DNA of 64,000 nt from Lachnospiraceae bacterium (GCA_015057325.1 SVEQ01000004.1:62001-126000), one strand, 5' to 3'. Numbered from the stretch's first letter, positions 44,017 to 53,460 are shown. Notes: generated from the letters alone by a model not told the origin. Numbers and translations: made by a program.

Positions 44017-45111
44017 ATGGGAAAGATTATACTTACCGGAGACAGACCGACAGGAAGATTACACATAGGACATTATGTGGGTTCACTTAGAAGACGTGTA
44101 GAATTACAGAATTCCGGAGAATATGACAAGGTTTTTATTATGATAGCGGATGCACAGGCACTTACGGATAATGCGGATAATCCGGATAAGATTCGTGAGA
44201 ACATAATTGAGGTTGCACTTGATTATCTTGCATGCGGAATCGACCCTGAAAAGTCAACAATTCTTATTCAGTCACAGATTCCTGAACTTACAGAGCTTTC
44301 ATTTTATTATATGAATCTTGTTACAGTATCAAGATTACAGAGAAATCCGACGGTTAAGTCTGAGATACAGATGCGTAATTTCGAGGCAAGTATTCCGGTA
44401 GGATTCTTCACATATCCAATTAGCCAGGCTGCTGATATTACAGCTTTCCAGGCAACAACTGTACCGGTTGGCGAGGATCAGATGCCGATGCTTGAGCAGT
44501 GTAAGGAGATTGTTCATAAGTTTAATTCGGTATATGGCGAGGCTTTGACAGATCCGGAGATTCTTCTTCCGGACAACAAGGCTTGTATGCGTCTTCCGGG
44601 TATTGATGGTAAGGCAAAGATGAGTAAGTCACTTGGTAACTGCATTTATCTTGCTGACGATGCAGAGACGGTTAAGAATGCTGTTATGCGCAAAATGTAT
44701 ACAGATCCAAATCATATTCAGGTTTCTGATCCTGGACAGGTTGAAGGCAATATGGTATTTACATATCTTGATGCATTCTGCAAAGACGAGCAGTTTGAAA
44801 GATATTTACCTGAATACAAGAACCTTGATGAACTCAAGGATCATTACAGACGCGGCGGACTTGGTGACGTTAAGGTTAAGAAGTTCCTTATAAATGTTCT
44901 TGATGAGGAATTAGAACCAATCCGACAGAGACGTCACGAGTATGAGAAAGATATTGCGTATGTGTACGAAGTACTTCGTAAGGGTAGTGAGGCTGCAAGA
45001 GAGGTGGCTGCAAAGACACTTTCTGATGTTAAGGACGCAATGAGAATTAATTATTTTAATGATGAAGAATTGATTAGAAAGCACATTGAGAAATACAAGA
45101 GTGCTGAATAA
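44017..45111 (+). CDS. trpS: Tryptophan-tRNA ligase
   Basis: Class I aminoacyl-tRNA synthetase charging tRNA-Trp. The ATP-binding HIGH motif is in [11 protein letters not shown] and KMSKS in [11 protein letters not shown]. The 364 residues, slightly longer than the ~330 of Bacillus TrpRS, are full length with C-terminal extension to EKYKSAE. The 37-bp upstream gap contains an SD (AGGAGA) but no T-box leader or attenuator, so it is not regulated by uncharged tRNA at this position. It is probably cotranscribed with hisZ 24 bp downstream. Confidence 0.97.
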   Translation: MGKIILTGDRPTGRLHIGHYVGSLRRRVELQNSGEYDKVFIMIADAQALTDNADNPDKIRENIIEVALDYLACGIDPEKSTILIQSQIPELTELSFYYMNLVTVSRLQRNPTVKSEIQMRNFEASIPVGFFTYPISQAADITAFQATTVPVGEDQMPMLEQCKEIVHKFNSVYGEALTDPEILLPDNKACMRLPGIDGKAKMSKSLGNCIYLADDAETVKNAVMRKMYTDPNHIQVSDPGQVEGNMVFTYLDAFCKDEQFERYLPEYKNLDELKDHYRRGGLGDVKVKKFLINVLDEELEPIRQRRHEYEKDIAYVYEVLRKGSEAAREVAAKTLSDVKDAMRINYFNDEELIRKHIEKYKSAE

Positions 45112-45135
45112 TAAGACGAATTAGGAGACGTAATA

Positions 45136-46389
45136 ATGAGAAATTTACTGCACACTCCGGAGGGAGTAAGGGACATTTATGATGATGAATGCAAAAAGAA
45201 GATTAAGGTGCTCGATAAATTGCATCATGTTTTATCCCTTCATAGCTACAGCGATATAGAGACGCCGACTTTTGAATTCTTTGATATATTCAATCAGGAC
45301 AAGGGTTCGGCAACATCAAACGAGATGTATAAGTTCTTTGATAGAGAGAATAATACATTAGTTCTTAGACCGGATATTACACCGGGTGTAGCAAGATGTG
45401 TTGCAAAATATTATAATGACGAAGTTTTTCCTATTCGTCTCTGCTATCAAGGTAAGACTTTCTTTAACACAAGAGGTCATCAGGGTAAGTTAAATGAGAT
45501 TACCCAGATAGGTTGCGAGCTTATTAATGATGATACTTCCGCTGCAGATGCAGAAGTTATCGCAACTGCAATTGATTGTTTCAAAGCATCAGGACTTACA
45601 GAGTTCCAGATTGAGATTGGTGAGGTTGAGTTTTTCAAAGGCATTATATGTGAAGCCGGTCTTTCTACTGAAGATGAGGACGAAATAAGAAAATGCATAT
45701 ACAACCGTAATTTCTTTGCTTTGGAATCTTTGATTAAAGATATGAATATGCCTGAAAATGTCAAAAAAGCATTGCTTTCATTTGACCAGTTGTTTGGTGG
45801 ATATGATATGTTAGAAACTGCCAAAGAATTAGTTACTAACGAGATGTCTATTAATTCAATAGAAAGATTGTCTAAGGTGTATAAGGCGCTTTCTTATTTG
45901 GGTTATGAGAAATATGTCTGCTTTGATTTTGCATTGCTTTCAAGATATGAGTATTATACAGGAATAGTATTTAGAGGTTATACATACGGAACCGGTGATG
46001 CGGTTGTCAAAGGCGGACGTTATAATAACTTACTTCTCAAATACGGTAAGGATGCAGCTGCTATAGGATTTGCATTTTATATTGACGATCTTATGATGGC
46101 ACTTAACCGTCAGAAGATTGAAGTTGAGATTGATAATGCCGGTAGCATAATTCTATATGATATAGAACAGCAGAAGGCGGCAATTGAGCTTGCGGGATAT
46201 ATGAGAAAATCAGAGCGCAAGATTGAGCTTATTCGTAAGTCAAAGAAGAAAGAGGTTGCCGATTATGCTGACTTTGGCAAGAAGAATCATTTTTCGGGAA
46301 TGTTCTATTTGACATCTGATGAAACTGTTGATGTATATGACTTAATATCCGATAATGTTGAAACTGCAAAAATATCCGATATTAAATAA
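45136..46389 (+). CDS. hisZ: ATP phosphoribosyltransferase regulatory subunit HisZ
   Basis: A catalytically inactive histidyl-tRNA-synthetase paralogue that pairs with short HisG to form the first enzyme of histidine synthesis and confers feedback inhibition. Class II synthetase motifs are recognisable (PEGVRDIYDDE, RPDITPGVARCVA, SRYEYYTGIVFRGY), but the anticodon-binding domain is reduced. 417 residues is on the long side for HisZ. It lies 51 bp upstream of a 215-residue hisG, the form that needs HisZ, which supports this over a true HisS. Confidence 0.93.
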   Translation: MRNLLHTPEGVRDIYDDECKKKIKVLDKLHHVLSLHSYSDIETPTFEFFDIFNQDKGSATSNEMYKFFDRENNTLVLRPDITPGVARCVAKYYNDEVFPIRLCYQGKTFFNTRGHQGKLNEITQIGCELINDDTSAADAEVIATAIDCFKASGLTEFQIEIGEVEFFKGIICEAGLSTEDEDEIRKCIYNRNFFALESLIKDMNMPENVKKALLSFDQLFGGYDMLETAKELVTNEMSINSIERLSKVYKALSYLGYEKYVCFDFALLSRYEYYTGIVFRGYTYGTGDAVVKGGRYNNLLLKYGKDAAAIGFAFYIDDLMMALNRQKIEVEIDNAGSIILYDIEQQKAAIELAGYMRKSERKIELIRKSKKKEVADYADFGKKNHFSGMFYLTSDETVDVYDLISDNVETAKISDIK

Positions 46390-46440
46390 TTTGCTTATCA
46401 GAGCATCAATAGTTTGATAACATAGAAATGAGGAAAAGAA

Positions 46441-47088
46441 ATGAGATATTTAACTTTCGCTCTTGCTAAGGGCAGACTTGCAAAGAAAACACTTTCATAT
46501 CTTGAACAGATAGGTATTACCTGCGAAGAGATGAAAGATCCTGACACAAGAAAACTTATATTTGTTAATGAAGAATTAAAACTTAGATTTTTCCTTGCAA
46601 AAGCAGGAGATGTACCTACTTATGTTGAGTACGGTGCGGCTGATATAGGTGTTGTCGGAGCTGACACAATCTTAGAGGAACAGAGAGATAACATTTATGA
46701 AGTACTTGACCTTGGCTTTGGAAAGTGCAGAATGTGTGTCTGTGGTCCTGAATCTGCCAGAGAAGTGCTTTCAAAGAATGAGATAATACGTGTAGCAAGT
46801 AAATATCCGAATATTGCAACCAATTATTTTAAGACAAAGAAGAATCAGACAGTAGAGATAGTTAAGCTTAACGGTTCTGTTGAACTTGCACCAATCGTTA
46901 ATCTTTCTGATGTTATCGTTGATATCGTTGAGACCGGTACAACACTTAAGGAAAACGGACTTACTGTCCTTGAAGAGATTTGCCCGTTGTCATGCCGTAT
47001 GGTAGTTAACAAGGTAAGTTTCAAGATGGAACAGGAAAGAATATTAAAAATTGTAAGAGATCTTAAACAGTTGCTTTACGAAAATTAA
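46441..47088 (+). CDS. hisG: ATP phosphoribosyltransferase, short form
   Basis: Catalyses ATP + PRPP to phosphoribosyl-ATP, the committed step of histidine synthesis. 215 residues, so the short form without the C-terminal regulatory domain, dependent on HisZ. Motifs: ALAKGRLAKKTL, AADIGVVGADTI, and the PRPP site DIVETGTTLKENGL. GAGGA precedes the ATG. A gene for a secreted protein follows 18 bp after the stop and interrupts the pathway genes. Confidence 0.96.
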   Translation: MRYLTFALAKGRLAKKTLSYLEQIGITCEEMKDPDTRKLIFVNEELKLRFFLAKAGDVPTYVEYGAADIGVVGADTILEEQRDNIYEVLDLGFGKCRMCVCGPESAREVLSKNEIIRVASKYPNIATNYFKTKKNQTVEIVKLNGSVELAPIVNLSDVIVDIVETGTTLKENGLTVLEEICPLSCRMVVNKVSFKMEQERILKIVRDLKQLLYEN

Positions 47089-47106
47089 ATTGTAAAGGAG
47101 ATGTTT

Positions 47107-47778
47107 ATGAAAAAAATCAGAATTACAAGTTTTTTATTTTTAATAGCTTTTGTATTTTTCTTGTCATTTACATTATTTACAAATCATACCTGTGCAAAAG
47201 GTAAGAAGTATGTCAAATCATTAAATGTCACCAATGCCGTTTCTCTGAAGGCTGGAGAAAAAATTGAAGTACCTGTAAAAGTTAAAGTTGTAAACAAGGC
47301 AAGTAAGAAAATCTCATATAATGTTAAAGATTCAGGTATTGCAAAGGTATCATTTAATAATAAGACCTCGAAGTTAACAATTAATGGATTACAATCAGGC
47401 CAAACTGTTTTAGTTATTAAAACAAAAGCGAAGAACAAAAAAGGAAAAAAACTTTCAAGGAAAGTTAAAATAACTGTCGATGATGCTTCTTCAAATGTTT
47501 CTAATACAACAGAAAAATATACATTTAGAAAGCCTCAATATCTTACCGAACATTATGCAAAGCATGGTGAGAGTATGGGTTACAAAAATGAAGCTGAATA
47601 CCTTGCCGGTGCCAATGCAGTAATCAATAATCCTTCTGCGTTGCACAAACTTGAAGCTGAAGATAATGATCATGTATACTATATTGAGTCAACAAATGAA
47701 ATTGTGTTTTTGTCACAAGATGGATTTATAAGAACTTATTTTATTTGTAGTGGAAAAGCTTATTTTGACAGACAGTAA
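47107..47778 (+). CDS. Secreted protein with Ig-like domain and BECR-type toxin-like C-terminal domain
   Basis: 223 residues. A signal peptide (KKIRITSFLFLIAFVFFLSF) is followed by a bacterial Ig-like (Big2-type) domain at ~40-125 (VSLKAGEKIEVPVKVKVV, LTINGLQSGQTVLVIKTKA). The C-terminal ~85 residues start FRKPQYLTEHYAKHGESMGY and end FIRTYFICSGKAYFDRQ. This pattern of early Tyr/His-x-x-KHG, GYKNEAEYLAGA, YYIESTNEIVFLSQDG and IRTYF resembles the BECR-fold (barnase/EndoU/colicin E5-D/RelE) RNase domains found at the ends of polymorphic and phage toxins. I see no immunity gene beside it. AAAGGAG abuts ATG 47101, so ATG 47107 is preferred. Nuclease activity is inference. Confidence 0.6.
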   Translation: MKKIRITSFLFLIAFVFFLSFTLFTNHTCAKGKKYVKSLNVTNAVSLKAGEKIEVPVKVKVVNKASKKISYNVKDSGIAKVSFNNKTSKLTINGLQSGQTVLVIKTKAKNKKGKKLSRKVKITVDDASSNVSNTTEKYTFRKPQYLTEHYAKHGESMGYKNEAEYLAGANAVINNPSALHKLEAEDNDHVYYIESTNEIVFLSQDGFIRTYFICSGKAYFDRQ

Positions 47779-47802
47779 GCACTACTAGAAAGGAACAAGA
47801 AA

Positions 47803-49092
47803 ATGAGAATCGTAAAATTAACAGCAGAATCAAAAAAGAATCTCTTAAATGATCTTTTAAAGCGTAGTCCTAATAACTACACAGAATATCAGGACACGGT
47901 ACAGGAGATTGTTGATAATGTAAGAGAGAATGGAGATAAAGCACTCTTCGAATATACAAAGAAATTCGATAAGGCTAATATAAATGCTGGCAACATCAAA
48001 GTAACTGATGCAGAGATTGAAGCGGCTTACAAAGAGGTTGATCCACATCTTGTAGAGGTTATCAGAAAAGCGCTTGTTAATATTAGAGAATTTCATGAGT
48101 TACAGAAACAGAATTCATGGTTTACAACGAAAGAGAACGGTACAATGCTGGGACAGAAGGTTACACCTCTTAACTATGTCGGTGTGTATGTTCCGGGAGG
48201 AAAAGCCGTTTACCCTTCATCAGTATTAATGAATATTGTTCCTGCAAAGGTTGCGGGAGTTAATCATATTGTAATGACAACCCCTTGTAATGCAGAGGGA
48301 AAAGTATATCCGACAACACTTGTTGCCGCAAAAGAAGCCGGAGTTGATGAGATATACAAAGCCGGTGGTGCACAGGCAGTTGCAGCCCTTGCATTTGGTA
48401 CAGAATCAGTTCCAAAGGTTGACAAGATTGTTGGTCCCGGTAACATTTTTGTTGCGCTTGCAAAACGTGCAGTATATGGATATGTAAGCATTGATTCGAT
48501 TGCAGGTCCGTCAGAAATTATGGTTCTTGCAGATGACAGTGCTAATCCACGTTTTATTGCTGCAGATCTTCTTTCACAGGCAGAACACGACGAACTTGCT
48601 TCATCAATTCTCGTAACCGATTCTGAAGATTTTGCTAAGAAGGTTTCAGAGGAAGTGGATAAATTCACAAAAGAATTATCCAGAAAAGAAATAATACAGA
48701 AATCACTTGATAATTATGGATATATACTTGTTTGTGACAATATGAACGAGGCAGTAGAAGCTGTAAATGATATCGCTTCAGAACACCTTGAGATTGTTAC
48801 GCGCAATCCGTTCGAGCTTATGATGAAGGTTAGAAATGCCGGAGCTATATTTATTGGGCCATATAGTTCTGAACCGCTTGGTGATTATTTTGCGGGACCT
48901 AACCACGTGCTTCCGACTAACGGAACAGCTAAGTTCTTCTCGCCGCTTTCGGTTGATGATTTCATTAAGAAGAGTAGTGTTATTTACTATTCAAAGGAAG
49001 CGCTTGAGCCAATCCATAAGGACATCATTGATTTCGCTACAAGTGAGCAATTAACAGCTCATGCTAATTCAATCAAAGTAAGATTCGAGTAA
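47803..49092 (+). CDS. hisD: Histidinol dehydrogenase
   Basis: Zinc enzyme that oxidises L-histidinol twice with NAD to L-histidine, the last step of the pathway. Motifs: VGVYVPGGKAVYPSSVLMN, KIVGPGNIFVALAKR, DSIAGPSEIMVLAD, DLLSQAEHDELASS and GPNHVLPTNGTA, covering the metal and catalytic histidines. Its 429 residues are normal. AAAGGA precedes the ATG; hisB follows after 12 bp. Confidence 0.97.
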   Translation: MRIVKLTAESKKNLLNDLLKRSPNNYTEYQDTVQEIVDNVRENGDKALFEYTKKFDKANINAGNIKVTDAEIEAAYKEVDPHLVEVIRKALVNIREFHELQKQNSWFTTKENGTMLGQKVTPLNYVGVYVPGGKAVYPSSVLMNIVPAKVAGVNHIVMTTPCNAEGKVYPTTLVAAKEAGVDEIYKAGGAQAVAALAFGTESVPKVDKIVGPGNIFVALAKRAVYGYVSIDSIAGPSEIMVLADDSANPRFIAADLLSQAEHDELASSILVTDSEDFAKKVSEEVDKFTKELSRKEIIQKSLDNYGYILVCDNMNEAVEAVNDIASEHLEIVTRNPFELMMKVRNAGAIFIGPYSSEPLGDYFAGPNHVLPTNGTAKFFSPLSVDDFIKKSSVIYYSKEALEPIHKDIIDFATSEQLTAHANSIKVRFE

Positions 49093-49104
49093 AGGAGATA
49101 AAGT

Positions 49105-49698
49105 ATGGCAGGAAGAATAGCTTATATAGAACGTAAAACAAACGAAACAGACATTAAGCTTGAATTGCATGTTGATGGTTCAGGTCAAACTAAAATTGAT
49201 ACCGGCATAGGTTTCTTTGACCATATGCTTAATTCTTTTGCCAGACATGGTTTCTTTGACTTGAAAGCAGTTGTCAAAGGGGATTTGTATGTTGATTCTC
49301 ATCATACAATTGAAGATACAGGAATTGTTCTTGGAGAAGCAATCAAGAAGGCAATAGGGGATAAGAAAGGAATTAAGCGTTACGGACAACGTCTTCTTCC
49401 TATGGATGAAACACTTGTAATGTGTGCAATTGATTTATCAGGCAGACCATATCTTTCCTTTGATATGGATCTTACGGTTGATCAGGTGGGTTACTTTGAT
49501 ACAGAGATGGTTAAAGAGTTTTTCTATGCGGTGACCTATGCTTCAGGCATGAATCTCCATATAAAACAGATTAGTGGAAGCAATAACCATCATTTAATTG
49601 AGGCAGCATTTAAAGCATTTGCAAAGGCTCTTGACGAAGCAACGCAAGTAGACCCAAGAATGAAAGATGCTGTTCTCTCCACAAAAGGTACACTGTAA
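49105..49698 (+). CDS. hisB: Imidazoleglycerol-phosphate dehydratase
   Basis: Dehydrates imidazole glycerol phosphate to imidazole acetol phosphate. A 197-residue monofunctional form without the histidinol-phosphatase domain. The manganese-binding motifs are FFDHMLNSFARHG, DSHHTIEDTGIVLGEA, YASGMNLHI and SNNHHLIEAAFKAFA. AAAGGAG lies upstream of the ATG. Confidence 0.97.
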   Translation: MAGRIAYIERKTNETDIKLELHVDGSGQTKIDTGIGFFDHMLNSFARHGFFDLKAVVKGDLYVDSHHTIEDTGIVLGEAIKKAIGDKKGIKRYGQRLLPMDETLVMCAIDLSGRPYLSFDMDLTVDQVGYFDTEMVKEFFYAVTYASGMNLHIKQISGSNNHHLIEAAFKAFAKALDEATQVDPRMKDAVLSTKGTL

Positions 49699-49716
49699 GA
49701 TTATAGGAGGATAATA

Positions 49717-51006
49717 ATGAGTTACGTTAAAATAATTACAAAAGTCAATACTTCAGAGGATATCGGTCTTTTGGCTGTAAGTTTGGGAATTGATTATGTT
49801 GTCAGAGCATGTTCATACTCAAATGAAGGAGCAGATGAGGTCGCATTTATGGATATGAGTGCAGAAATGCATGAAAGTGAACCTCATATAGAAAATATCA
49901 AATCTGTTGCAAGTAAGGCGGAAGTTCCTCTTGTTTCATACGGTGGAGTCAAGAGATTAGAAGAAGTTAAGAAAATGCTTTATGCAGGTTCTGAGCTTGT
50001 ATATATCGGCAAGGCTGCAAAGGAGAATATTGATTTTGTCAAGGAAATGTCAGATAGATTTGGAAGCGACAAAATTGGTGTTGCAATAACACTTTCGGAT
50101 TCTCATGTTAAGGAATATGCCGTTAAATGTCAGAAGATGGGAGCCGGTCATATCTGGATTACAGATGAAGCTTCAGGCAATGAAAGACTTATTAAGGATA
50201 TTATGGAAGTGCTTGATGTTCCTGTTATGATTACAACGACTAAAGTAGATGAAAATGAAGTTGTTAAACTTATTCAAGAAACAAATGCACAGGCTGTTTT
50301 GTATTCAGGTGAAGAAAAGATTGATTGTATGAAGTGGAAATCTGCAATGAAGAAAGCGGGTATCCCTGTAAATACCTTTGACAGTTCTGTACCATTTAGC
50401 GAGTTCAAACTTAACTCTGAAGGTTTGATTCCATGTATTGTTCAAGACTATAAGACATGCGAAGTTCTTATGATGGCTTATATGAATGAAGAATCTTATC
50501 AAATGACACTTGAGACCGGAAGAATGACTTATTATTCGAGATCGCGTAATAAACTTTGGATAAAAGGCGAAGAAAGCGGTCACTATCAGTTTGTAAAAGA
50601 ACTTTTTATTGATTGTGATAAAGATACGATTCTTGCAAAGGTTTCACAGGTTGGAGCTGCTTGCCATACAGGTAATCAGAGTTGTTTCTTTACATCTCTT
50701 GCGAAGAAAGAGTACAACAACAGTAATCCGCTTACTGTATTTAATGAGGTTTATAACACAATTGTAGATCGCAAAAATAATCCGAAAGAGGGTTCTTACA
50801 CCAATTATCTTTTTGATAAAGGAATTGACAAGATTCTTAAAAAGGTCGGTGAAGAGTGCACCGAAATTGTTATTGCAGCAAAGAATCCTGATGCCGAAGA
50901 AATTAAATATGAGATTTCTGATTTCTTGTATCACTGTATGGTACTTATGGTTGAACGCGGTGTTACATGGGAAGATATTACAAGAGAGCTTGATAACCGT
51001 CACTAA
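49717..51006 (+). CDS. hisIE: Bifunctional HisIE with N-terminal HisA/HisF-like extension
   Basis: Carries phosphoribosyl-AMP cyclohydrolase (HisI) and phosphoribosyl-ATP pyrophosphohydrolase (HisE), steps 2 and 3. HisI spans ~225-325 ([43 protein letters not shown]). HisE fills the C-terminus ([14 protein letters not shown]). The first ~215 residues are extra: a beta/alpha-barrel-like segment with [28 protein letters not shown] that resembles HisF/HisA phosphate-binding elements but is divergent and unlikely to be active. 429 residues against ~200-215 for plain HisIE. hisA, hisF, hisH and hisC are not in the window. Confidence 0.9.
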   Translation: MSYVKIITKVNTSEDIGLLAVSLGIDYVVRACSYSNEGADEVAFMDMSAEMHESEPHIENIKSVASKAEVPLVSYGGVKRLEEVKKMLYAGSELVYIGKAAKENIDFVKEMSDRFGSDKIGVAITLSDSHVKEYAVKCQKMGAGHIWITDEASGNERLIKDIMEVLDVPVMITTTKVDENEVVKLIQETNAQAVLYSGEEKIDCMKWKSAMKKAGIPVNTFDSSVPFSEFKLNSEGLIPCIVQDYKTCEVLMMAYMNEESYQMTLETGRMTYYSRSRNKLWIKGEESGHYQFVKELFIDCDKDTILAKVSQVGAACHTGNQSCFFTSLAKKEYNNSNPLTVFNEVYNTIVDRKNNPKEGSYTNYLFDKGIDKILKKVGEECTEIVIAAKNPDAEEIKYEISDFLYHCMVLMVERGVTWEDITRELDNRH

Positions 51007-51024
51007 AAAAAGGATGTGATCTGT

Positions 51025-52818
51025 ATGGATATTAAAAAACTTAATCAACTCTATAAACCAAAAAGATTATTATATTATATTGATACAGATAATAAAGCTA
51101 TTTCTGATTTCTATAATGGTGTTATAAGTGATGAAATCGGAAAATATACCAATGCGTTTGGTACTTATGATCATCCCGGGTTATTTCATGTAAAATCTCT
51201 AGATAAAGATGTTATCGGAATCGAGTTCAGACCTGATGATGAGAGAGTTCATTATCCGGATAATTTAAAATCAATTATGCTTGATGCCTCTATTTTTTAT
51301 TCGATTGAAGTTGATAAAGAAGTAGGTCTTGAAAAACAGACGGTACAATCTATCTTGGATAAATTAATAGAGAGTGATGATGCTCACAGAATACACAGTG
51401 ACCTTTCTGTAAAGAAGGAAGGTCAGGTAATAGCTTTATTTACCCATAAGCAAAAAAATGTAATTCATTATGAAGCAAAAGTTGATATAGATAATACAGT
51501 ACATATTATCAATGATGATTGTGCTTCAATGGAAAAAGAAGCTTTGTACAAGCAAGCTTTTTTTGATCCGATTACAGGTCATTATAATTGGTATCACCTT
51601 GTTGCATTTTTGGAAATGCCGATGAATTACGGAATAAATGATTATGCATTTGTTCATTTCGACATTAAGGAATTCAAGGTTTTAAATGAGGTATATGGCC
51701 ATATAGCTGCCAATGATGTTCTTATCAACATTGTAAAAGCAATGAATGAAGCAGATTATGTTTATGCAAGTGCGCGATGTCATAATGATAATTTTGCAAT
51801 GATGATAAAGGATATGCCGAAAGATGAAATGATAAGCAAATTAAATGATTTCTTCGGCAAGTTGTCTCATTTGGAAGTTGATGACAATTATACAATTTAC
51901 TATAGATGTGGCGTTGTACCTATGCAAAAATCAATACTTTTGGGTAATCGTGTTGCTGATGCGGGTAAGATGGCTCAAGCACTTGGTGTTAATTCAAACA
52001 AGACAGATATTATAATATATACTGATAAAATGCATGATGATATATTGTGGAGCAAATATATCAAGGCATACGTTGATACAGCGATTGAAAATGATGAGTT
52101 TTTGGTTTATCTTCAGCCAAAGTTTGATATTAAGAGTGAGACAATCAAAGGTTCTGAAGCGCTTATAAGATGGAACTACAAAAATAATGAATTTCTTCCA
52201 CCTGACCGTTTCATTCCGTTTTTTGAAAAAGACGGTTCAATAGGTAAGGTTGACGATATAGTGCTTAATAAGGTTTGTGAGGCTCTTGCCAGATGGAAGA
52301 AAGAGGGTAAACCGCTTTATCCTATATCAGTTAACTTGTCGCGCAACCGTATGTATGACAAGAATATTGTTAATCATTTAACAGAGATTGTTGATTCCTA
52401 TAATGTCAGCCATGAGCTTATTGATTTTGAGTTAACAGAAAGTGCCACATATGAATACAAGGAGCACATGATTGGTATATTGCAGGACTTAAGAGACAGA
52501 GGCTTTAAAATCTCGATGGATGATTTCGGAACAGGATATTCATCACTGTCACTTCTTACTGAAATGCCACTTGATACACTCAAAATTGACAAGAGTTTTG
52601 TTGACAAGATAGGTATCGAAAAAGAGAATGACAAAGACATAACTGTAATCAAGCATATTATAATTCTTGCAAAAGAACTTAATTTCATGTGCCTTGCAGA
52701 GGGTGCAGAGAATAAAACACAGATTGATGAACTTCGTACGCTTGGTTGTGATGTAATTCAAGGATATTATTACAGCAGACCTATTCCGCTTAAAGAGTAT
52801 GAGGAGAAATATCTGTAA
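51025..52818 (+). CDS. EAL-domain c-di-GMP phosphodiesterase with degenerate GGDEF domain
   Basis: 597 residues, soluble. The first ~170 residues form an unrecognised sensor region. A GGDEF-type domain follows (DPITGHYNWYHLVAFL, FDIKEFKVLNEVYGHIAAN), but the signature is CHNDNF instead of GGDEF, so it cannot make c-di-GMP and may only bind GTP. The EAL domain is intact: E378 in SEALIRW, then DDFGTGYSSLSLL and LKIDKSF. A net phosphodiesterase is predicted. The frame opens with GTG at 51016, but AAAGGAT favours ATG 51025. It lies 18 bp after hisIE and may be cotranscribed. Confidence 0.9.
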   Translation: MDIKKLNQLYKPKRLLYYIDTDNKAISDFYNGVISDEIGKYTNAFGTYDHPGLFHVKSLDKDVIGIEFRPDDERVHYPDNLKSIMLDASIFYSIEVDKEVGLEKQTVQSILDKLIESDDAHRIHSDLSVKKEGQVIALFTHKQKNVIHYEAKVDIDNTVHIINDDCASMEKEALYKQAFFDPITGHYNWYHLVAFLEMPMNYGINDYAFVHFDIKEFKVLNEVYGHIAANDVLINIVKAMNEADYVYASARCHNDNFAMMIKDMPKDEMISKLNDFFGKLSHLEVDDNYTIYYRCGVVPMQKSILLGNRVADAGKMAQALGVNSNKTDIIIYTDKMHDDILWSKYIKAYVDTAIENDEFLVYLQPKFDIKSETIKGSEALIRWNYKNNEFLPPDRFIPFFEKDGSIGKVDDIVLNKVCEALARWKKEGKPLYPISVNLSRNRMYDKNIVNHLTEIVDSYNVSHELIDFELTESATYEYKEHMIGILQDLRDRGFKISMDDFGTGYSSLSLLTEMPLDTLKIDKSFVDKIGIEKENDKDITVIKHIIILAKELNFMCLAEGAENKTQIDELRTLGCDVIQGYYYSRPIPLKEYEEKYL

Positions 52819-52840
52819 AAGCCCAATATACAGTTAATAT

Positions 52841-52879
52841 CAAATGATCATTTGACAAATTATAATATTATTGTAAAAT
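52841..52879 (+). promoter_or_regulatory. Promoter with palindrome overlapping -35, before small membrane genes
   Basis: TTGACA (52852-52857), a 16-bp spacer and TAAAAT (52874-52879). A perfect 14-bp palindrome CAAATGATCATTTG (52841-52854) overlaps the first three bases of the -35 box, a layout expected for repressor control. Confidence 0.55.
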
Positions 52880-52934
52880 ATATTATGTATGTTGTATATG
52901 ACTAATTTAAACATAATACATGGAGCTTCTTATA

Positions 52935-53162
52935 ATGGTTGATAAAAACACGCGCAACTGTAATATAGTTAAAAAAATATCAGATATATTTATTGTTATA
53001 GTTGGAGAAACTTTGAGCCAGTTTATAAGTAAGAATTTTTTTAATGATTCTATTTGGCACAATCTAATAATATTGATAGTATTTTTATTGGTTATGACAC
53101 CGGTTAAACTATATATTGACAATAATATAGATAGATACTTTCTAAATAAAGAAAATAAATAA
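52935..53162 (+). CDS. Small single-span membrane protein
   Basis: 75 residues, with a short amphipathic N-terminus and one clear transmembrane helix (IWHNLIILIVFLLVMTPVKLYI) near residues 43-64; an earlier hydrophobic stretch (ISDIFIVIVGETLSQFI) may be a second. The frame begins at ATG 52920, but GGAGC at 52922-52926 is placed for ATG 52935. It has its own promoter and is followed after 15 bp by a 54-residue gene with a strong SD. No family recognised. Confidence 0.55.
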   Translation: MVDKNTRNCNIVKKISDIFIVIVGETLSQFISKNFFNDSIWHNLIILIVFLLVMTPVKLYIDNNIDRYFLNKENK

Positions 53163-53177
53163 AAAAGGAGAATGGTT

Positions 53178-53342
53178 ATGGTATTATTAAGTGAGTTTGT
53201 TACATATCTTATTAAGTTTATTGCACTTGGTCTTATTGCATTTGCAGGTATTATGTGTGGGGCTAATGCCGCAAAGAAGAAAAAGGCAGCAGCAGAAGCG
53301 GCGGCAAATGAAGCTGCAAATGCTGATGAATCCGCCGAGTAA
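53178..53342 (+). CDS. 54-residue membrane microprotein with Ala/Lys/Glu-rich tail
   Basis: Starts at ATG 53178 with an excellent SD (AAAAGGAG, 53163-53170) seven bases upstream; an ATG at 53172 is too close to it. The protein opens MVLLSEFVTYLIKFIALGLI, continuing the transmembrane helix, then GANAAKKKKAAAEAAANEAA and a short acidic end. The positive block after the helix predicts an extracytoplasmic N-terminus with a cytoplasmic basic tail. A perfect nested terminator follows 37 bp after the stop. Clean SD, codon pattern and terminator support a real gene. Function unknown. Confidence 0.65.
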   Translation: MVLLSEFVTYLIKFIALGLIAFAGIMCGANAAKKKKAAAEAAANEAANADESAE

Positions 53343-53378
53343 TATTGTAATTATTAACTAATTGGAAATAGCAATTGC

Positions 53379-53426
53379 AAAACATTATAATTTGAATTAT
53401 AATAATTCAGATTATAATGTTTTTTT
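53379..53426 (+). terminator. Rho-independent terminator before alaS
   Basis: Perfect 13-bp outer stem (53379-53391/53411-53423) with a perfect 7-bp inner stem (GAATTAT 53394-53400/ATAATTC 53402-53408) and a T run. It has no T-box features, so it is a terminator for the small membrane genes and not an alaS attenuator. Confidence 0.85.
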
Positions 53427-53460
53427 GTGAATATAATTAATAATAAGCGAGGAAAATGTT

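Noticed and set aside
46395-46420. TTATCA/TGATAA inverted repeat between hisZ and hisG
   Set aside because: Six A/T-rich pairs with a 14-nt loop; likely chance in a low-GC gap.
53343-53460. T-box leader before alaS
   Set aside because: The hairpin is a plain terminator; no T-box bulge sequence or specifier loop is present. The same is true for trpS and the his genes.
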